The notes: generated from the sequence alone by a model not told the origin. A stretch of 64,000 bases of DNA from Rhodanobacter sp. C05 (GCF_002001165.1 NZ_MUNQ01000005.1:496001-560000); one strand, 5' to 3'. Counted from the stretch's first letter, positions 17,460 to 25,901 are shown. Numbers and translations are program-made.

Positions 17460-18254
17460 TCACCCCAGTTTCTTCACGAGATAGTTGAACAGGGTCCGCA
17501 CAGCATTGACGACCAGCAGCGCCTCATCCTCTTCCAGCAGGTTTTCATTGGCATGGGCAACGCTGGCGTGATTCCGAAGAGTGTTCAGTGCATCCACGAT
17601 GTTGCCAAACGAGTTGAGTACCTTCACCAGTTCTGCACTGTGGACACCTAAATCCTTTAGGCTGGGGTGTCCCGTTCTGAGCGTTTTCAGCAAGGTCGTG
17701 ATGGACGCATCAGTAGCAACGGCAATTCTTGCATCAGCACATGCAGACCGCAAATAGCCGTGCAACGCAGTGTGTAGGCGATCCACCGCACTAGTGGCGC
17801 CATTACTCGCCAACAGGCTCTCCGCATCAGCCAAAGCACGTCGAACAACTTCGCTGGCTGAAATCTGCGGCAGGGGCAGAGCGGGCACATGGGCATCGCT
17901 TAATCCCAACTCCGACAACACATCCAGCGCGTGCTTTTCCAGATGTGGCCGCAACTTTTGGTGCTCCACCATTTTGTACAGCGCTGTCACATCGCGACTT
18001 ACCAGGAATTCGAGAAAATCGAATACACAGCTTCCGTAGTCTTCGTCCTGCCAGCTAAGGCTACGAAGTAGCCGCTTGTGGCTCCTGATGAAGTCCTGGT
18101 GGCCCGTGGCATAGCCGAACTCTTTCCAATCGTGTTCCTGAAAATTTTCCACGATTGCCTTTTGCAGGGCTATCAGCACTCTGCTGCGAAACTTGCTATC
18201 GAAGTGCATTTGGTCCATCAGACCCGCTCGCCCATGGAGACATTCAGTGCGCAT
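17460..18254 (-). CDS. Abortive-infection family protein with Abi_C-like C-terminal domain
   Basis: A 264-residue protein. The N-terminal part (HDWKEFGYATGHQDFI, RSLSWQDEDYGSCVFDFLEF) resembles the AbiJ N-terminal-domain type. The C-terminal part (LKVLNSFGNIVDALNTLRNHASVAHA, then EEDEALLVVNAVRTLFNYLV) matches the Abi_C pattern (PF14355), with its conserved LRN-x-H region also seen in HEPN-like RNases. It is the first gene of an operon with the caspase-like gene, which suggests sensor plus protease effector. The start is uncertain: ATG 18254 is used, and an ATG at 18218 is also possible. Confidence 0.72.
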   Translation of the reverse strand: MRTECLHGRAGLMDQMHFDSKFRSRVLIALQKAIVENFQEHDWKEFGYATGHQDFIRSHKRLLRSLSWQDEDYGSCVFDFLEFLVSRDVTALYKMVEHQKLRPHLEKHALDVLSELGLSDAHVPALPLPQISASEVVRRALADAESLLASNGATSAVDRLHTALHGYLRSACADARIAVATDASITTLLKTLRTGHPSLKDLGVHSAELVKVLNSFGNIVDALNTLRNHASVAHANENLLEEDEALLVVNAVRTLFNYLVKKLG

Positions 18255-18518
18255 TATCGCCGAATCCCTATTCTTCCCCGACGGCCGCGCTTCGGACGAT
18301 GTCCGTTATTTGGCAATTACTGGCAATTCGAACGGTCGATGCGAGCGACGGCAACTGGCCGATAGCGACCGTGCCTCGTGTCGCTACCGTGGACTTCAAA
18401 TCGGAGGACTTGAACGCGATGCTCTGCCGACTAACCTACAAAGTGCTGCTATGAATAGCATCCGCTGGTTACACTAAATTAATTCGCATCTATCGATGTG
18501 TCATCGATAGATGCAGCT
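18255..18518. other. Gene-free stretch upstream of the Abi_C/caspase operon
   Basis: About 260 bp with no supported gene. It must contain the promoter for the minus-strand Abi_C/caspase operon. A short palindrome AGCTGCATCTATCGATGACA/TGTCATCGATAGATGCAG-like sequence (ATCTATCGATGTGTCATCGATAGAT, centre near 18500) could end the small gene at 18519. Confidence 0.45.
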
Positions 18519-18725
18519 CTACCTTGAATTGAAAAGTCCATTCCCAATCGCCTGGTTGTACTGCGTATCGGTGAATCCAGGACACCGGCGACGAAGTTCA
18601 GCAACAAGACCTGATCTCCCAACTGCGGGAGGTTCGTTGGGATCGGACACGTGATTCCACTTCCCATCACGTATCTCCACCGCGAAGTCGTAGCCGACTT
18701 GCATAAGCTTTTCTATATTCTCCAC
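18519..18725 (-). CDS. Small hypothetical protein, 68 residues
   Basis: The frame is supported by GTG at 18725 with GAGGGAGAG eight bases upstream. The product is soluble with ordinary composition (VGYDFAVEIRDGKWNHVSDP; LVAELRRRCPGFTDTQYNQA). No family is recognised. It lies alone between the Abi_C/caspase operon and the NAD cluster, on the same strand as both. It could also be the fragment of a larger lost gene. Confidence 0.5.
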   Translation of the reverse strand: MENIEKLMQVGYDFAVEIRDGKWNHVSDPNEPPAVGRSGLVAELRRRCPGFTDTQYNQAIGNGLFNSR

Positions 18726-18837
18726 TCTGCAAACTCTCCCTCTTGGCCGCTGCACTCATCTCAAGTCGTGATTTAACATCGGCTCATTGCCATCAGTGCC
18801 CTATGGGCCGAATAGGGATGCCCCCGACTCTCAGCTA

Positions 18838-19776
18838 TCAATTCACCAACTGCCCAAACCTGTCGGCAAGGCTAATCGTGGCCGTCATACCGGCATTGAA
18901 CTCCAGGAAGTCAGCTTCGATGCCATCACTGAAGATCACGCCGTAACCCGCCATCTGCGACACAAGCCGCAAGGGTTGCTTGCGCGTAACCTGCCCAAAC
19001 ACCATCTCCACCTGGGTCACGCGACTGGGAAACGGCTCTCGCACCGTGAATTGCAAATGGTCGGTATCCCATGCAAACCCGTGCTCGCGCAAGGCCTGCG
19101 CAGGGCCCTCCAGCTTATGGCCAAGGATGCCAGCGGCACCCGCCAGTAGGCTCTGAAACCATCCTGTTGAACCCAGTCCTGTCGATACGATCAGTCCACT
19201 CGACGAATGCGTCTCCGACCGATCACCCTGCTGGATCTTGTAACGCGCTGATACGTGCGACCGAGGTCCGATGAAGAGGTCGTTGACAGCATGCAGCTCC
19301 TGCCCGTCACTCAACGTCGCCCGCGCCATCGTGACGCGATTAAGCGGCCGCTTCTTGGCGATCGCCTCGGGCGTGATCGCCACGAGGTCGTTGACCTCAA
19401 AGGGCAGGAGCACACCATCCCATCGCGCGGGATCCGGATTGACCCCGATGACCGGCTGCGCACCCTTGAGGTACTTGAGCGTGTTGGCCACCAAGCCATC
19501 CTGCCCCAGCACCACGACCAAGGCATCCGGCGCGAAGAGGTAATTCGACAGGAAACCGCGGTCCAGCCGCTGCACCCGGCCGAAGCGACCCAAGGTCGCC
19601 TCCGCCGTCTGCACCGCGCTTAGATAGACCCGATGCTCGGCCTCATAGTCCGAAAAGTCCGCACCCAGATGCTCGACGTAGAAGCGCGCCTGTTCGATCG
19701 TGTTGAAACGCACGATCAACTCCTCCAGCCGCGTCTTGCGAGTCACCAGCACGATTCGCTGGTTTAGCGCATCCAT
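18838..19776 (-). CDS. NAD-kinase-like protein
   Basis: A 312-residue protein with the ATP-NAD kinase fold. The usual GGDG motif appears as GQDGLVANTLKYL, and the second conserved motif (normally TPTGSTAY) as VSTGLGSTGWFQSLL. GVNPDPARWDGVLLPF corresponds to the region where NAD kinases carry NxGxxGFL. The first-Gly change and an altered substrate loop mean it may phosphorylate NAD differently or only bind it. It starts four bases after the SPFH gene and is the last gene of an operon that also encodes a NadM-Nudix enzyme, so the whole unit is centred on NAD(P). Confidence 0.78.
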   Translation of the reverse strand: MDALNQRIVLVTRKTRLEELIVRFNTIEQARFYVEHLGADFSDYEAEHRVYLSAVQTAEATLGRFGRVQRLDRGFLSNYLFAPDALVVVLGQDGLVANTLKYLKGAQPVIGVNPDPARWDGVLLPFEVNDLVAITPEAIAKKRPLNRVTMARATLSDGQELHAVNDLFIGPRSHVSARYKIQQGDRSETHSSSGLIVSTGLGSTGWFQSLLAGAAGILGHKLEGPAQALREHGFAWDTDHLQFTVREPFPSRVTQVEMVFGQVTRKQPLRLVSQMAGYGVIFSDGIEADFLEFNAGMTATISLADRFGQLVN

Positions 19777-19780
19777 GGCG

Positions 19781-20812
19781 TCAGGCCTTGGCCGGTAACT
19801 TGGCTCGCGGCTGCGTCAGCTGCTGCAACAGATCTGGCGAGATGTTGAGTTCGCCAATCCTTCCAGCGCCTTCAGCCAGTCCTTGGAAGGCCTGTGCAAT
19901 CAACACGCTCGGATCAGCCTGACCCACCATCAGAGCCTGGAGCACCTTCGGGTCGATACCTTGTACGGCTTTCATGGTGGCCGCTACCGCATAGGCCTTG
20001 GCATCGGCTTCGGTCTGCGCGTTCGCGGCACGCAAGGAGGTCAGGCTCTTGTTCTTGTCTTCCAGAGCGATGCGGCCTGCCAACTCCTGATCCTGGATCG
20101 CCTGGCGCTTGGCCAGCACGGCTTGCTCGGCTTCCAGCTGTGTTTCGCGTATCTGGCGCTTCTTGGTCTCCACCGCGATCTCAGTATTGAGCTCGTTTTC
20201 CTTGACCGCACGCTCCTGCTCGATCGCAGCATTGCGGCGTACGTACGTCGCATCGTCAGCCTGTTTGAGGATCTGCTCACGGACCTGGGCTTCGAGCGCA
20301 CGCGCCGTTTCCGGATTGGGTTTCACCGCAAGAACCGACAGGTTGACCAGTTCGAGCCCAAGGCTCGAGAGGCCGTCGGCGCGCTGCAGGCCCTGGCGCA
20401 CGACCTGGACCAGGTGATCGGAACCGCGCAGCAGCTCCTGAAGCGTTTGACCCTGCAGCACCGAACGCAACTGCACCTGTACGGCGTTGACCACTCGCTG
20501 CGGCAACTTGGTCCGGTCTTCCGAGGCATAGGTGCCATCGGGCTTGAGCGTGAAGTTCATCAGGCTCGCGAGGGTGGTCGGCGCGGACACGCGATAAGTG
20601 ACCTGTCCCTGCACGGTCACGACCTGAAAGTCGCTGCTGACTTCCTGAAACATGAAGGGGGCATCCACGCTCTCCAGCGGGATCGAGACCAGCGTGGCGC
20701 TGGGCGCGAAGTACCAGAACGTGAGGCCGGTGCCTTCGCGCACGGCTTTACCGTTCTTGTACTGGATGACGTAGGTGCTGGGACTGGCTTTGACGTAACG
20801 ATAACCGAGCAT
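19781..20812 (-). CDS. SPFH/Band 7 domain protein
   Basis: A 343-residue protein with an N-terminal SPFH (prohibitin/flotillin) domain: YVIQYKNGKAVREGTGLTFW, SSDFQVVTVQGQVTYRV and LVNLSVLAVKPNPETARALE. A long, highly charged coiled coil follows (about residues 190-290, NAAIEQERAVKENELNTEIA and following). No N-terminal membrane helix is obvious, so it may be a cytoplasmic scaffold or associate peripherally. GGGGGAT about ten bases upstream supports the start. It sits in an operon with NadM-Nudix, a 53-residue protein and an NAD-kinase-like protein. Confidence 0.85.
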   Translation of the reverse strand: MLGYRYVKASPSTYVIQYKNGKAVREGTGLTFWYFAPSATLVSIPLESVDAPFMFQEVSSDFQVVTVQGQVTYRVSAPTTLASLMNFTLKPDGTYASEDRTKLPQRVVNAVQVQLRSVLQGQTLQELLRGSDHLVQVVRQGLQRADGLSSLGLELVNLSVLAVKPNPETARALEAQVREQILKQADDATYVRRNAAIEQERAVKENELNTEIAVETKKRQIRETQLEAEQAVLAKRQAIQDQELAGRIALEDKNKSLTSLRAANAQTEADAKAYAVAATMKAVQGIDPKVLQALMVGQADPSVLIAQAFQGLAEGAGRIGELNISPDLLQQLTQPRAKLPAKA

Positions 20813-20828
20813 GATCGTATCCCCCTGG

Positions 20829-20990
20829 TTAGATGAGCTGGTTGCGCGCGCGAACCTTGGTGAAGGTCCGAGCGCGAATGAGTGTTCCGTTCTCCCACAC
20901 CGTGTCCATGGCGTGCTCCCTAACCGTGGGTCGCTTCATGTCCTCGATGGCTTGGCTATTTGTGGGTATCGCTAACTTGAGTAGTTGCAT
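20829..20990 (-). CDS. Small protein of 53 residues in the NAD operon
   Basis: A short frame fits exactly between the NadM-Nudix and SPFH genes. The ATG at 20990 has GAAGGAG seven bases upstream, one of the best ribosome sites of the operon, and the stop lies 16 bases before the SPFH start. The product is basic, and its C-terminus reads WENGTLIRARTFTKVRARNQ. No family is recognised. Operon position suggests a function tied to the SPFH or NAD enzymes. Confidence 0.65.
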   Translation of the reverse strand: MQLLKLAIPTNSQAIEDMKRPTVREHAMDTVWENGTLIRARTFTKVRARNQLI

Positions 20991-21053
20991 GACGGAAGCT
21001 CCTTCGCGTCGTGGGAAACCAGCGGTCTATCCGCTGGCGGGAGAGACAAGGGT

Positions 21054-22103
21054 TCAACCTCGTCCCAGGAAAAACTCCAGAATGGCCAGATGATCCTCGA
21101 ACAGCTGGGGACCCATCTCCAGTGCTTCGCTCACCGGAAACCAGTGCGCCTTGTCGGCATCGTCGCCACCTTTCACGGCCGGCAACTCACCGGTCGGGAA
21201 GTCGAAGTGGTAGGCGTGGGTGATGGTGCGTCCGCGCTGTGACCGCTCCGGGTGATCGAAGACGTGCTGACCCTTGATCGACCCTTTGAGCACCGGCAGC
21301 GGAAGCTTGAGGCGAGTTTCTTCGCGCAACTCGCGCAGGCAGGAAGCCAGGATCGACTCATCCTGACCCACGAAGCCGCCAGGCAATGCCCATAGTCCCT
21401 TGCCTGGCTCCGCACGACGGCGAACCAGGAGGACGTGGCCCGAGTGCACCACGACGGCATCGGTGGTGACGAACGTCGGAGGATAGGGAGCGGTCGACCA
21501 GGCGGCTCGGTAGTTCTGGATGAAACGATGCTCCGCGACCAGTTGCCCATACACGGCGGCATTCTTGCGGAAGGCTTCGAGCATCTCGAAGACGGGTGCT
21601 GGTACGTTGGCTTGCAGCATGCGCAACGCACCCCGACCCGCGTCATCCGCGGCTTCGAACAGGTAGCGACGAAGCTCCGTCGCGGAAAGCGTTTCGGTAT
21701 GGGGGAGATGCACCAGAGGCCACTGCGGGAATTCCTGCAGGTAGTAGCTGCTGGCGTCTTTCTCCCGACCAATCATCCCGACGCGTGCAACCGGTTCCCC
21801 GCCATCACCTTTGACGGCTTCCGCGACGGCCCGCTGTACGGCGGCTATCCAATGAGCTTCGTTGTAGAGGTGATCGCGCAACGGCAGGACGATCAGCCGC
21901 TCGGAAACATCTTCCAGAGCAGCGCAAATCATCACCGCGCGCTCGGCGACGGTCCAAGGATTGCGCAGCGAACGGGGGGTGTCGGCAGAACCAATCAGGA
22001 AAATGAGCTTCTTCGCGTGGCCCAGCGCATGGCGGCCGACGGCCGCGTGGCCGATGTGGAAGGGCTCAAAACGGCCAATGAAGACCAGGTACTCAAAATC
22101 CAT
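21054..22103 (-). CDS. Bifunctional NMN adenylyltransferase/Nudix hydrolase (NadM-Nudix)
   Basis: A 349-residue fusion. The N-terminal nucleotidyltransferase has FIGRFEPFHIGH (the GxFxPxHxGH motif) and a late LSATELRRYLF (ISxTxxR-like motif), as in NadM, which makes NAD+ from NMN and ATP. The C-terminal Nudix domain has the box GGFVGQDESILASCLRELREETRL (GX5EX7REUXEE), and such domains often act on ADP-ribose. Start and family length agree. It is the first gene of a four-gene NAD-related operon and is divergent from the TOTE-like gene. Placement in a defence-rich island makes phage-induced NAD repair a reasonable hypothesis, not shown. Confidence 0.9.
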   Translation of the reverse strand: MDFEYLVFIGRFEPFHIGHAAVGRHALGHAKKLIFLIGSADTPRSLRNPWTVAERAVMICAALEDVSERLIVLPLRDHLYNEAHWIAAVQRAVAEAVKGDGGEPVARVGMIGREKDASSYYLQEFPQWPLVHLPHTETLSATELRRYLFEAADDAGRGALRMLQANVPAPVFEMLEAFRKNAAVYGQLVAEHRFIQNYRAAWSTAPYPPTFVTTDAVVVHSGHVLLVRRRAEPGKGLWALPGGFVGQDESILASCLRELREETRLKLPLPVLKGSIKGQHVFDHPERSQRGRTITHAYHFDFPTGELPAVKGGDDADKAHWFPVSEALEMGPQLFEDHLAILEFFLGRG

Positions 22104-22396
22104 GAGGCTCCCTCACGGTGAATGGATTCTCGGGTCTGTCCCAAGAAGTAAAGTACATGTTACGCCGACCAGTGATGCGGTCAACTGATATGAGGCCGCT
22201 GCGGAGGTGCCATGATCTGGCCAATTGCGGCGGACCCATTTGGGCAGCAACCTGCTGCACAATTCGCCAGCTCACAACATACCCCATTCCCCACGATGCG
22301 AGCGTCCGCATCGAGCTTTTTGCACTCCAAAGGGTCAGCTGGGCCGATAGACTTGCTGACATCGCAGCGAGAGATGAAAGACGAGGCGCTTTTCCG
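22104..22396. promoter_or_regulatory. Divergent region between NadM-Nudix and TOTE-like genes, with hairpin
   Basis: These 293 bp carry both promoters. A hairpin at 22241-22261 (TGGGCAGCA, loop ACC, TGCTGCACA, one mismatch) is flanked by ATT on each side. It belongs to the same family as three hairpins downstream of the TOTE-like gene. The same DNA also reads as the peptide FGQQPAAQFAS on the plus strand. No other regulator site was recognised. Confidence 0.5.
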
Positions 22397-24769
22397 ATGG
22401 CGAACAATGTGACATTAACCGCCCTCCAGACGGAAAACGCCCGACTTGTCGCACTGTTGGAAGCTCACGGCGTTGAATGGCGCTTGCCGGCAGTGCCAAA
22501 GCCTTCGCCTGCAACTCTCGAAGATGCTGAGCGCTTGAAACTCAGCACCGCTGAGAAAGTGAGGCTCTTCCGCCGCCTGTTTCAAGGACGTACCGATGTC
22601 TATCCCGTCCGTTGGGCGAGCAAGTCCACCGGCAAGGCAGGGTACTCGCCAGCCTGCGGCAACGAATGGCACCCTGGCGTCTGTCAAAAGCCGCGCATCA
22701 AATGTTCGGATTGCAGCCATCGATTGCTTCTTCCGCTATCGGATGCTGTTCTCTATGACCATCTGGCAGGAAAGCATACGGCGGGTGTCTATCCGCTGAT
22801 GTCCGACGACACCTGTCACTTCCTGGCAGCGGATTTCGATGAGGCCGAATGGAAAGAGGACGTCTTGGCCTTTGCACGGTCCTGCCGTGACCTTGGCGTT
22901 CCTGTCGCACTTGAGATCTCCCGCTCGGGCGACGGGGCCCATGCGTGGGTGTTCTTTGCCAGTCGTGTATCTGCCCGTGATGCCCGGCGACTCGGTGTCG
23001 CCCTCATCAGCCACACCTGCGCTCGCACCCGCCAGTTGAAGCTGACTTCCTATGATCGCCTATTCCCCAATCAAGACACGATGCCCAAGGGTGGATTCGG
23101 AAACCTGATCGCACTGCCCCTGCAAAAGGAGCCTCGCGAAAATGGCTGCAGTGTGTTCGTCGACGACATGCTGCGCCCCCACCCAGATCAGTGGGCTTTC
23201 CTGGCCTCGTTGCAGCCCATGCCAGCGCACGATATCGAGCCCACCATCCTTCGCGCCACGGGTGGAGCGCATCCGCTGGATGTAACTTTCATTGATGAGG
23301 AAGATCACAAGGAGCCGTGGAAGCACTCCTCACCTTCGAGCAACAAGCTGGTCGGGGCCATGCCGAAGTCACTCACGGTCATACTGGCCAATCTCATCTA
23401 CTTCGAGAAGGCGAGGCTTCCACAACCTCTTGCCAACCGCCTGATCCGTCTGGCCGCTTTCCAGAATCCTGAGTTTTACAAGGCGCAGGCGATGCGTTTC
23501 GCCGTATGGGACAAGCCCCGCATCATTGGCTGCGCCGAGAACTACCCCAACCACATCGCGTTACCGCGCGGTTGCCTGGACGCCATCAAGGAGCTACTGG
23601 AGCTCAACGGCATCGTGTGCCATGTGCGAGATGAACGCTACGAAGGGCAGCCCGTCGAAGTGAGTTTCGCCGGCACGCTGCGCGATGATCAGGAAGCCGC
23701 GGTGGTCGCAATGTTGCATTACGATACTGGGGTACTGTGTGCACCCACGGCCTTCGGCAAGACGGTGGCCGCGGCAGCCATGATCGCCAGACGAGGCGTC
23801 AATACGCTGGTGCTCGTTCATCGCACCGAACTGCTCAAGCAATGGCAGGAGCGCCTCCAGTCTTTTCTGGGCGTCGGCAAAGGCGTGGTTGGCACCATCG
23901 GCGGCGGCAAGGCCAAGCCAACGGGAAAGATTGATATTGCCGTGATTCAATCTCTGTCGCGACAGGGCGAAATCAACTCACTGGTCGAGAACTACGGACA
24001 CGTCATCATTGATGAATGTCACCATGTCGGCGCTGTATCGTTCGACGCCATCCTGAAACGAGTCAAGGCAAAATTTGTGCTTGGCCTGACCGCTACGCCA
24101 ATACGCCGTGATGGCCAGCAACCGATCGTCTTCATGCAGTGCGGGCCGACCCGTTACACCGCCGCCCAGCCATCGAGCGCGCCGCACGATCTGGAAGTTG
24201 TGGCGCACACTTTGGGCACATCCATCGACCTGCCCCAGGAAGCCGGCATTCAAGACGTCTTCCGTCATCTCATCCATGACCCCGCGCGCACAACCGCGGT
24301 CGCCGATGCTGTACGGGACGCGTTCAATCAGGGACGCAAGGTACTTGTACTGACCGAGCGTACCGAACATCTCGATGCCTTGGCCACCGCACTCCTCGGC
24401 AAAGTGCCCACTCCGTTCGTCCTCCACGGACGCATGCCAAAGAAGCAGCGTGCCAAGGTGATCCAGGAACTCGATGAGCTGCCACCTGATCTAGCGCGGA
24501 TTCTTCTCGCCACAGGAAAGCTGGTTGGCGAAGGCTTCGACCATCCACCGCTTGATACGCTGGTGCTAGCGATGCCGATCTCATGGAGAGGGACACTTCA
24601 GCAGTATGCCGGCCGCCTGCATCGTGAGCACGCATCCAAGACCGATGTCCGCGTCATCGACTTCGTAGACACAGGCCACCCAGCGCTGTTGCGGATGTGG
24701 GACAAGAGGCAACGCGGCTATCGCGCTATGGGTTATCAGATGGCTAAACCTCACATGGGAATGTCGTAG
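22397..24769 (+). CDS. TOTE conflict-system-type primase-helicase
   Basis: A 790-residue protein. A Cys/His cluster comes first (C87, H92, C96, C103, C106). An archaeo-eukaryotic-primase-like domain follows, with the metal motif AADFDEAEW (D146, D148) and the SGDGAHAWVFF motif (H182). A superfamily 2 helicase domain has Walker A APTAFGKT (449-456), DECHH (539-543), TATP (565-568) and the motif VI QQYAGRLHR. This primase-plus-SF2 order is that of the TOTE conflict systems found in mobile and defence contexts. No nuclease domain is seen after the helicase. ATG 22397 was chosen because it gives a clean N-terminus after AAAGACGAGG. Confidence 0.85.
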   Translation: MANNVTLTALQTENARLVALLEAHGVEWRLPAVPKPSPATLEDAERLKLSTAEKVRLFRRLFQGRTDVYPVRWASKSTGKAGYSPACGNEWHPGVCQKPRIKCSDCSHRLLLPLSDAVLYDHLAGKHTAGVYPLMSDDTCHFLAADFDEAEWKEDVLAFARSCRDLGVPVALEISRSGDGAHAWVFFASRVSARDARRLGVALISHTCARTRQLKLTSYDRLFPNQDTMPKGGFGNLIALPLQKEPRENGCSVFVDDMLRPHPDQWAFLASLQPMPAHDIEPTILRATGGAHPLDVTFIDEEDHKEPWKHSSPSSNKLVGAMPKSLTVILANLIYFEKARLPQPLANRLIRLAAFQNPEFYKAQAMRFAVWDKPRIIGCAENYPNHIALPRGCLDAIKELLELNGIVCHVRDERYEGQPVEVSFAGTLRDDQEAAVVAMLHYDTGVLCAPTAFGKTVAAAAMIARRGVNTLVLVHRTELLKQWQERLQSFLGVGKGVVGTIGGGKAKPTGKIDIAVIQSLSRQGEINSLVENYGHVIIDECHHVGAVSFDAILKRVKAKFVLGLTATPIRRDGQQPIVFMQCGPTRYTAAQPSSAPHDLEVVAHTLGTSIDLPQEAGIQDVFRHLIHDPARTTAVADAVRDAFNQGRKVLVLTERTEHLDALATALLGKVPTPFVLHGRMPKKQRAKVIQELDELPPDLARILLATGKLVGEGFDHPPLDTLVLAMPISWRGTLQQYAGRLHREHASKTDVRVIDFVDTGHPALLRMWDKRQRGYRAMGYQMAKPHMGMS

Positions 24770-24814
24770 CCAACTGGATGGGCAGGCCATCACAGAGATG
24801 CCGTGATCCGGCTA

Positions 24815-24958
24815 ATGGCGATTGGTCAACAACCCGTTGACCAATTTGCGCAACAGGCTGTTGCACAAATTGCCGCCTCCTACGGCGGCAGGCTAGATGG
24901 AGATCCCTTCGCCAGCAATTTGATGACTCAATTGTCCAGCAGCCTGTTGGACAATTAG
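24815..24958 (+). CDS. Possible 47-residue protein overlapping a hairpin array
   Basis: A 48-codon frame starts at ATG 24815 and ends in TAG. Its product is Gln/Ala-rich and amphipathic (GQQPVDQFAQQAVAQIAAS, then NLMTQLSSSLLDN). It spans almost exactly the stretch that forms four hairpins, so the sequence may be constrained as RNA or DNA rather than protein. A similar peptide (FGQQPAAQFAS) is encoded upstream of the TOTE-like gene. There is no strong ribosome site, so coding is uncertain. Confidence 0.4.
   Translation: MAIGQQPVDQFAQQAVAQIAASYGGRLDGDPFASNLMTQLSSSLLDN
24821..24956 (+). repeat. Array of four hairpins downstream of the TOTE-like gene
   Basis: Hairpin 1 is 24821-24845 (ATTGGTCAAC, loop AACCC). 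Hairpin 2 is 24843-24871 (13-bp arms with one mismatch, loop GGC). Hairpin 3 is 24871-24890 (TGCCGCC/GGCGGCA). Hairpin 4 is 24930-24956 (AATTGTCCAGCA, loop GCC). Hairpins 1, 2 and 4 share the form AATT-N-G-NN-CARCA-loop-TGTTG and differ in paired positions, which looks like covariation. Confidence 0.7.
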
Positions 24959-24984
24959 ATCCTCTGAATGAGGTCGTAACTGGT

Positions 24985-25032
24985 CACTTAAACCTGTCAC
25001 TACGTGGACGAAGTTTACCTAACCCCGTCGCT
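24985..25032 (+). repeat. Tandem island motif, left of AbiE
   Basis: CACTTAAACCTGTCAC (24985-25000) and ACCTAACCCCGTCGCT (25017-25032) are two copies of the same motif about 31 bp apart. The second overlaps the stop codon of abiEii. Confidence 0.6.
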
Positions 25033-25901
25033 CATGCCTCCCAAGGCAACTCTTCATAGTAGGCACGGACAACCGAGTAGCACTGATCAAAAGCCGGGAG
25101 TATGCCCTCGTCGAGCTCGTTGGCTAGCGATGGGTATTCTTTGCGAGCCCGCTCGATTACCTCGGGATTGGCAATGGCATTTTGCGTCACATCAACGCCC
25201 CGGTCCTCTGCTTTCATTCGAAGTACTTCGAGAACTTCGAGGCGGCATTCGTCACTCCGCAAGTCGTAGTTGGATAGCAGAAAGTACAAATCGAAAACGT
25301 CCTGACGACGCGCCCGGTCACGACTCACCTGTTGGAGCATCGCGCGGTATTTCTCCGCGATTAGGGTTGTTAGTGCATAAACACGCAGTAAGCCATCACT
25401 TCCTACTTGGAAGATATCCTTTGTTGGTACACGCTCATCGAAGCTGTAGTCCATTTGGACAGCACGCCGAGCCTGGTTTCGCATGAGGTTCTTATGATCG
25501 CGGCTACCTCGCTTCGCGTATCCGATGCTTACTTTCAGATTGATCCAGAAATGCGTGAATGTCTCCTTAGGTTTGGGGTCTGGTTTTGCGGACTGGATTT
25601 TGCAATCAAGTTCATACCCTAGCCGGTCTACAGCTTCGGCCAACCCCCGGCTCAACCGTTTGACGAGATGGTCTGCTTCTTCCTGTGACCAACCCTTTGG
25701 GGTCGAGAAGTCTATGTCCTGCGTGTATCGAGGACTGTGGTAGCGGAGTGCAAGCAAAATCCCGCCCTTCATGAAGCTCATATCTGCGAGCTCACCGTCA
25801 GCTGCCATGGCACTCACAATTGTATGGATCGCTTGCCGGAACTGAAGCTCCGTTTCAGTTTTGGAAGCTCCAACCCAGCTGATTAGGTCAACGTTAGACA
25901 T
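25032..25901 (-). CDS. abiEii: AbiEii-type nucleotidyltransferase toxin
   Basis: A 289-residue nucleotidyltransferase-like toxin of the type IV AbiE system. The N-terminal core has FMKGGILLALRYHSPRYTQDIDFST, with the KGG and T-x-DID metal motif (residues 44-64) typical of AbiEii/MenT proteins. The middle contains the helical RVYALTTLIAEKYRAMLQQV and RRQDVFDLYFLL segments typical of the family. The product stalls growth by modifying RNA or nucleotides and protects the population from phage. Its start overlaps the upstream antitoxin stop by eight bases, showing operon coupling. Confidence 0.88.
   Translation of the reverse strand: MSNVDLISWVGASKTETELQFRQAIHTIVSAMAADGELADMSFMKGGILLALRYHSPRYTQDIDFSTPKGWSQEEADHLVKRLSRGLAEAVDRLGYELDCKIQSAKPDPKPKETFTHFWINLKVSIGYAKRGSRDHKNLMRNQARRAVQMDYSFDERVPTKDIFQVGSDGLLRVYALTTLIAEKYRAMLQQVSRDRARRQDVFDLYFLLSNYDLRSDECRLEVLEVLRMKAEDRGVDVTQNAIANPEVIERARKEYPSLANELDEGILPAFDQCYSVVRAYYEELPWEA

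Noticed and set aside
24821..24956. CRISPR-like array
   Set aside because: The repeated units are hairpins of different sequence without constant repeats or regular spacers.
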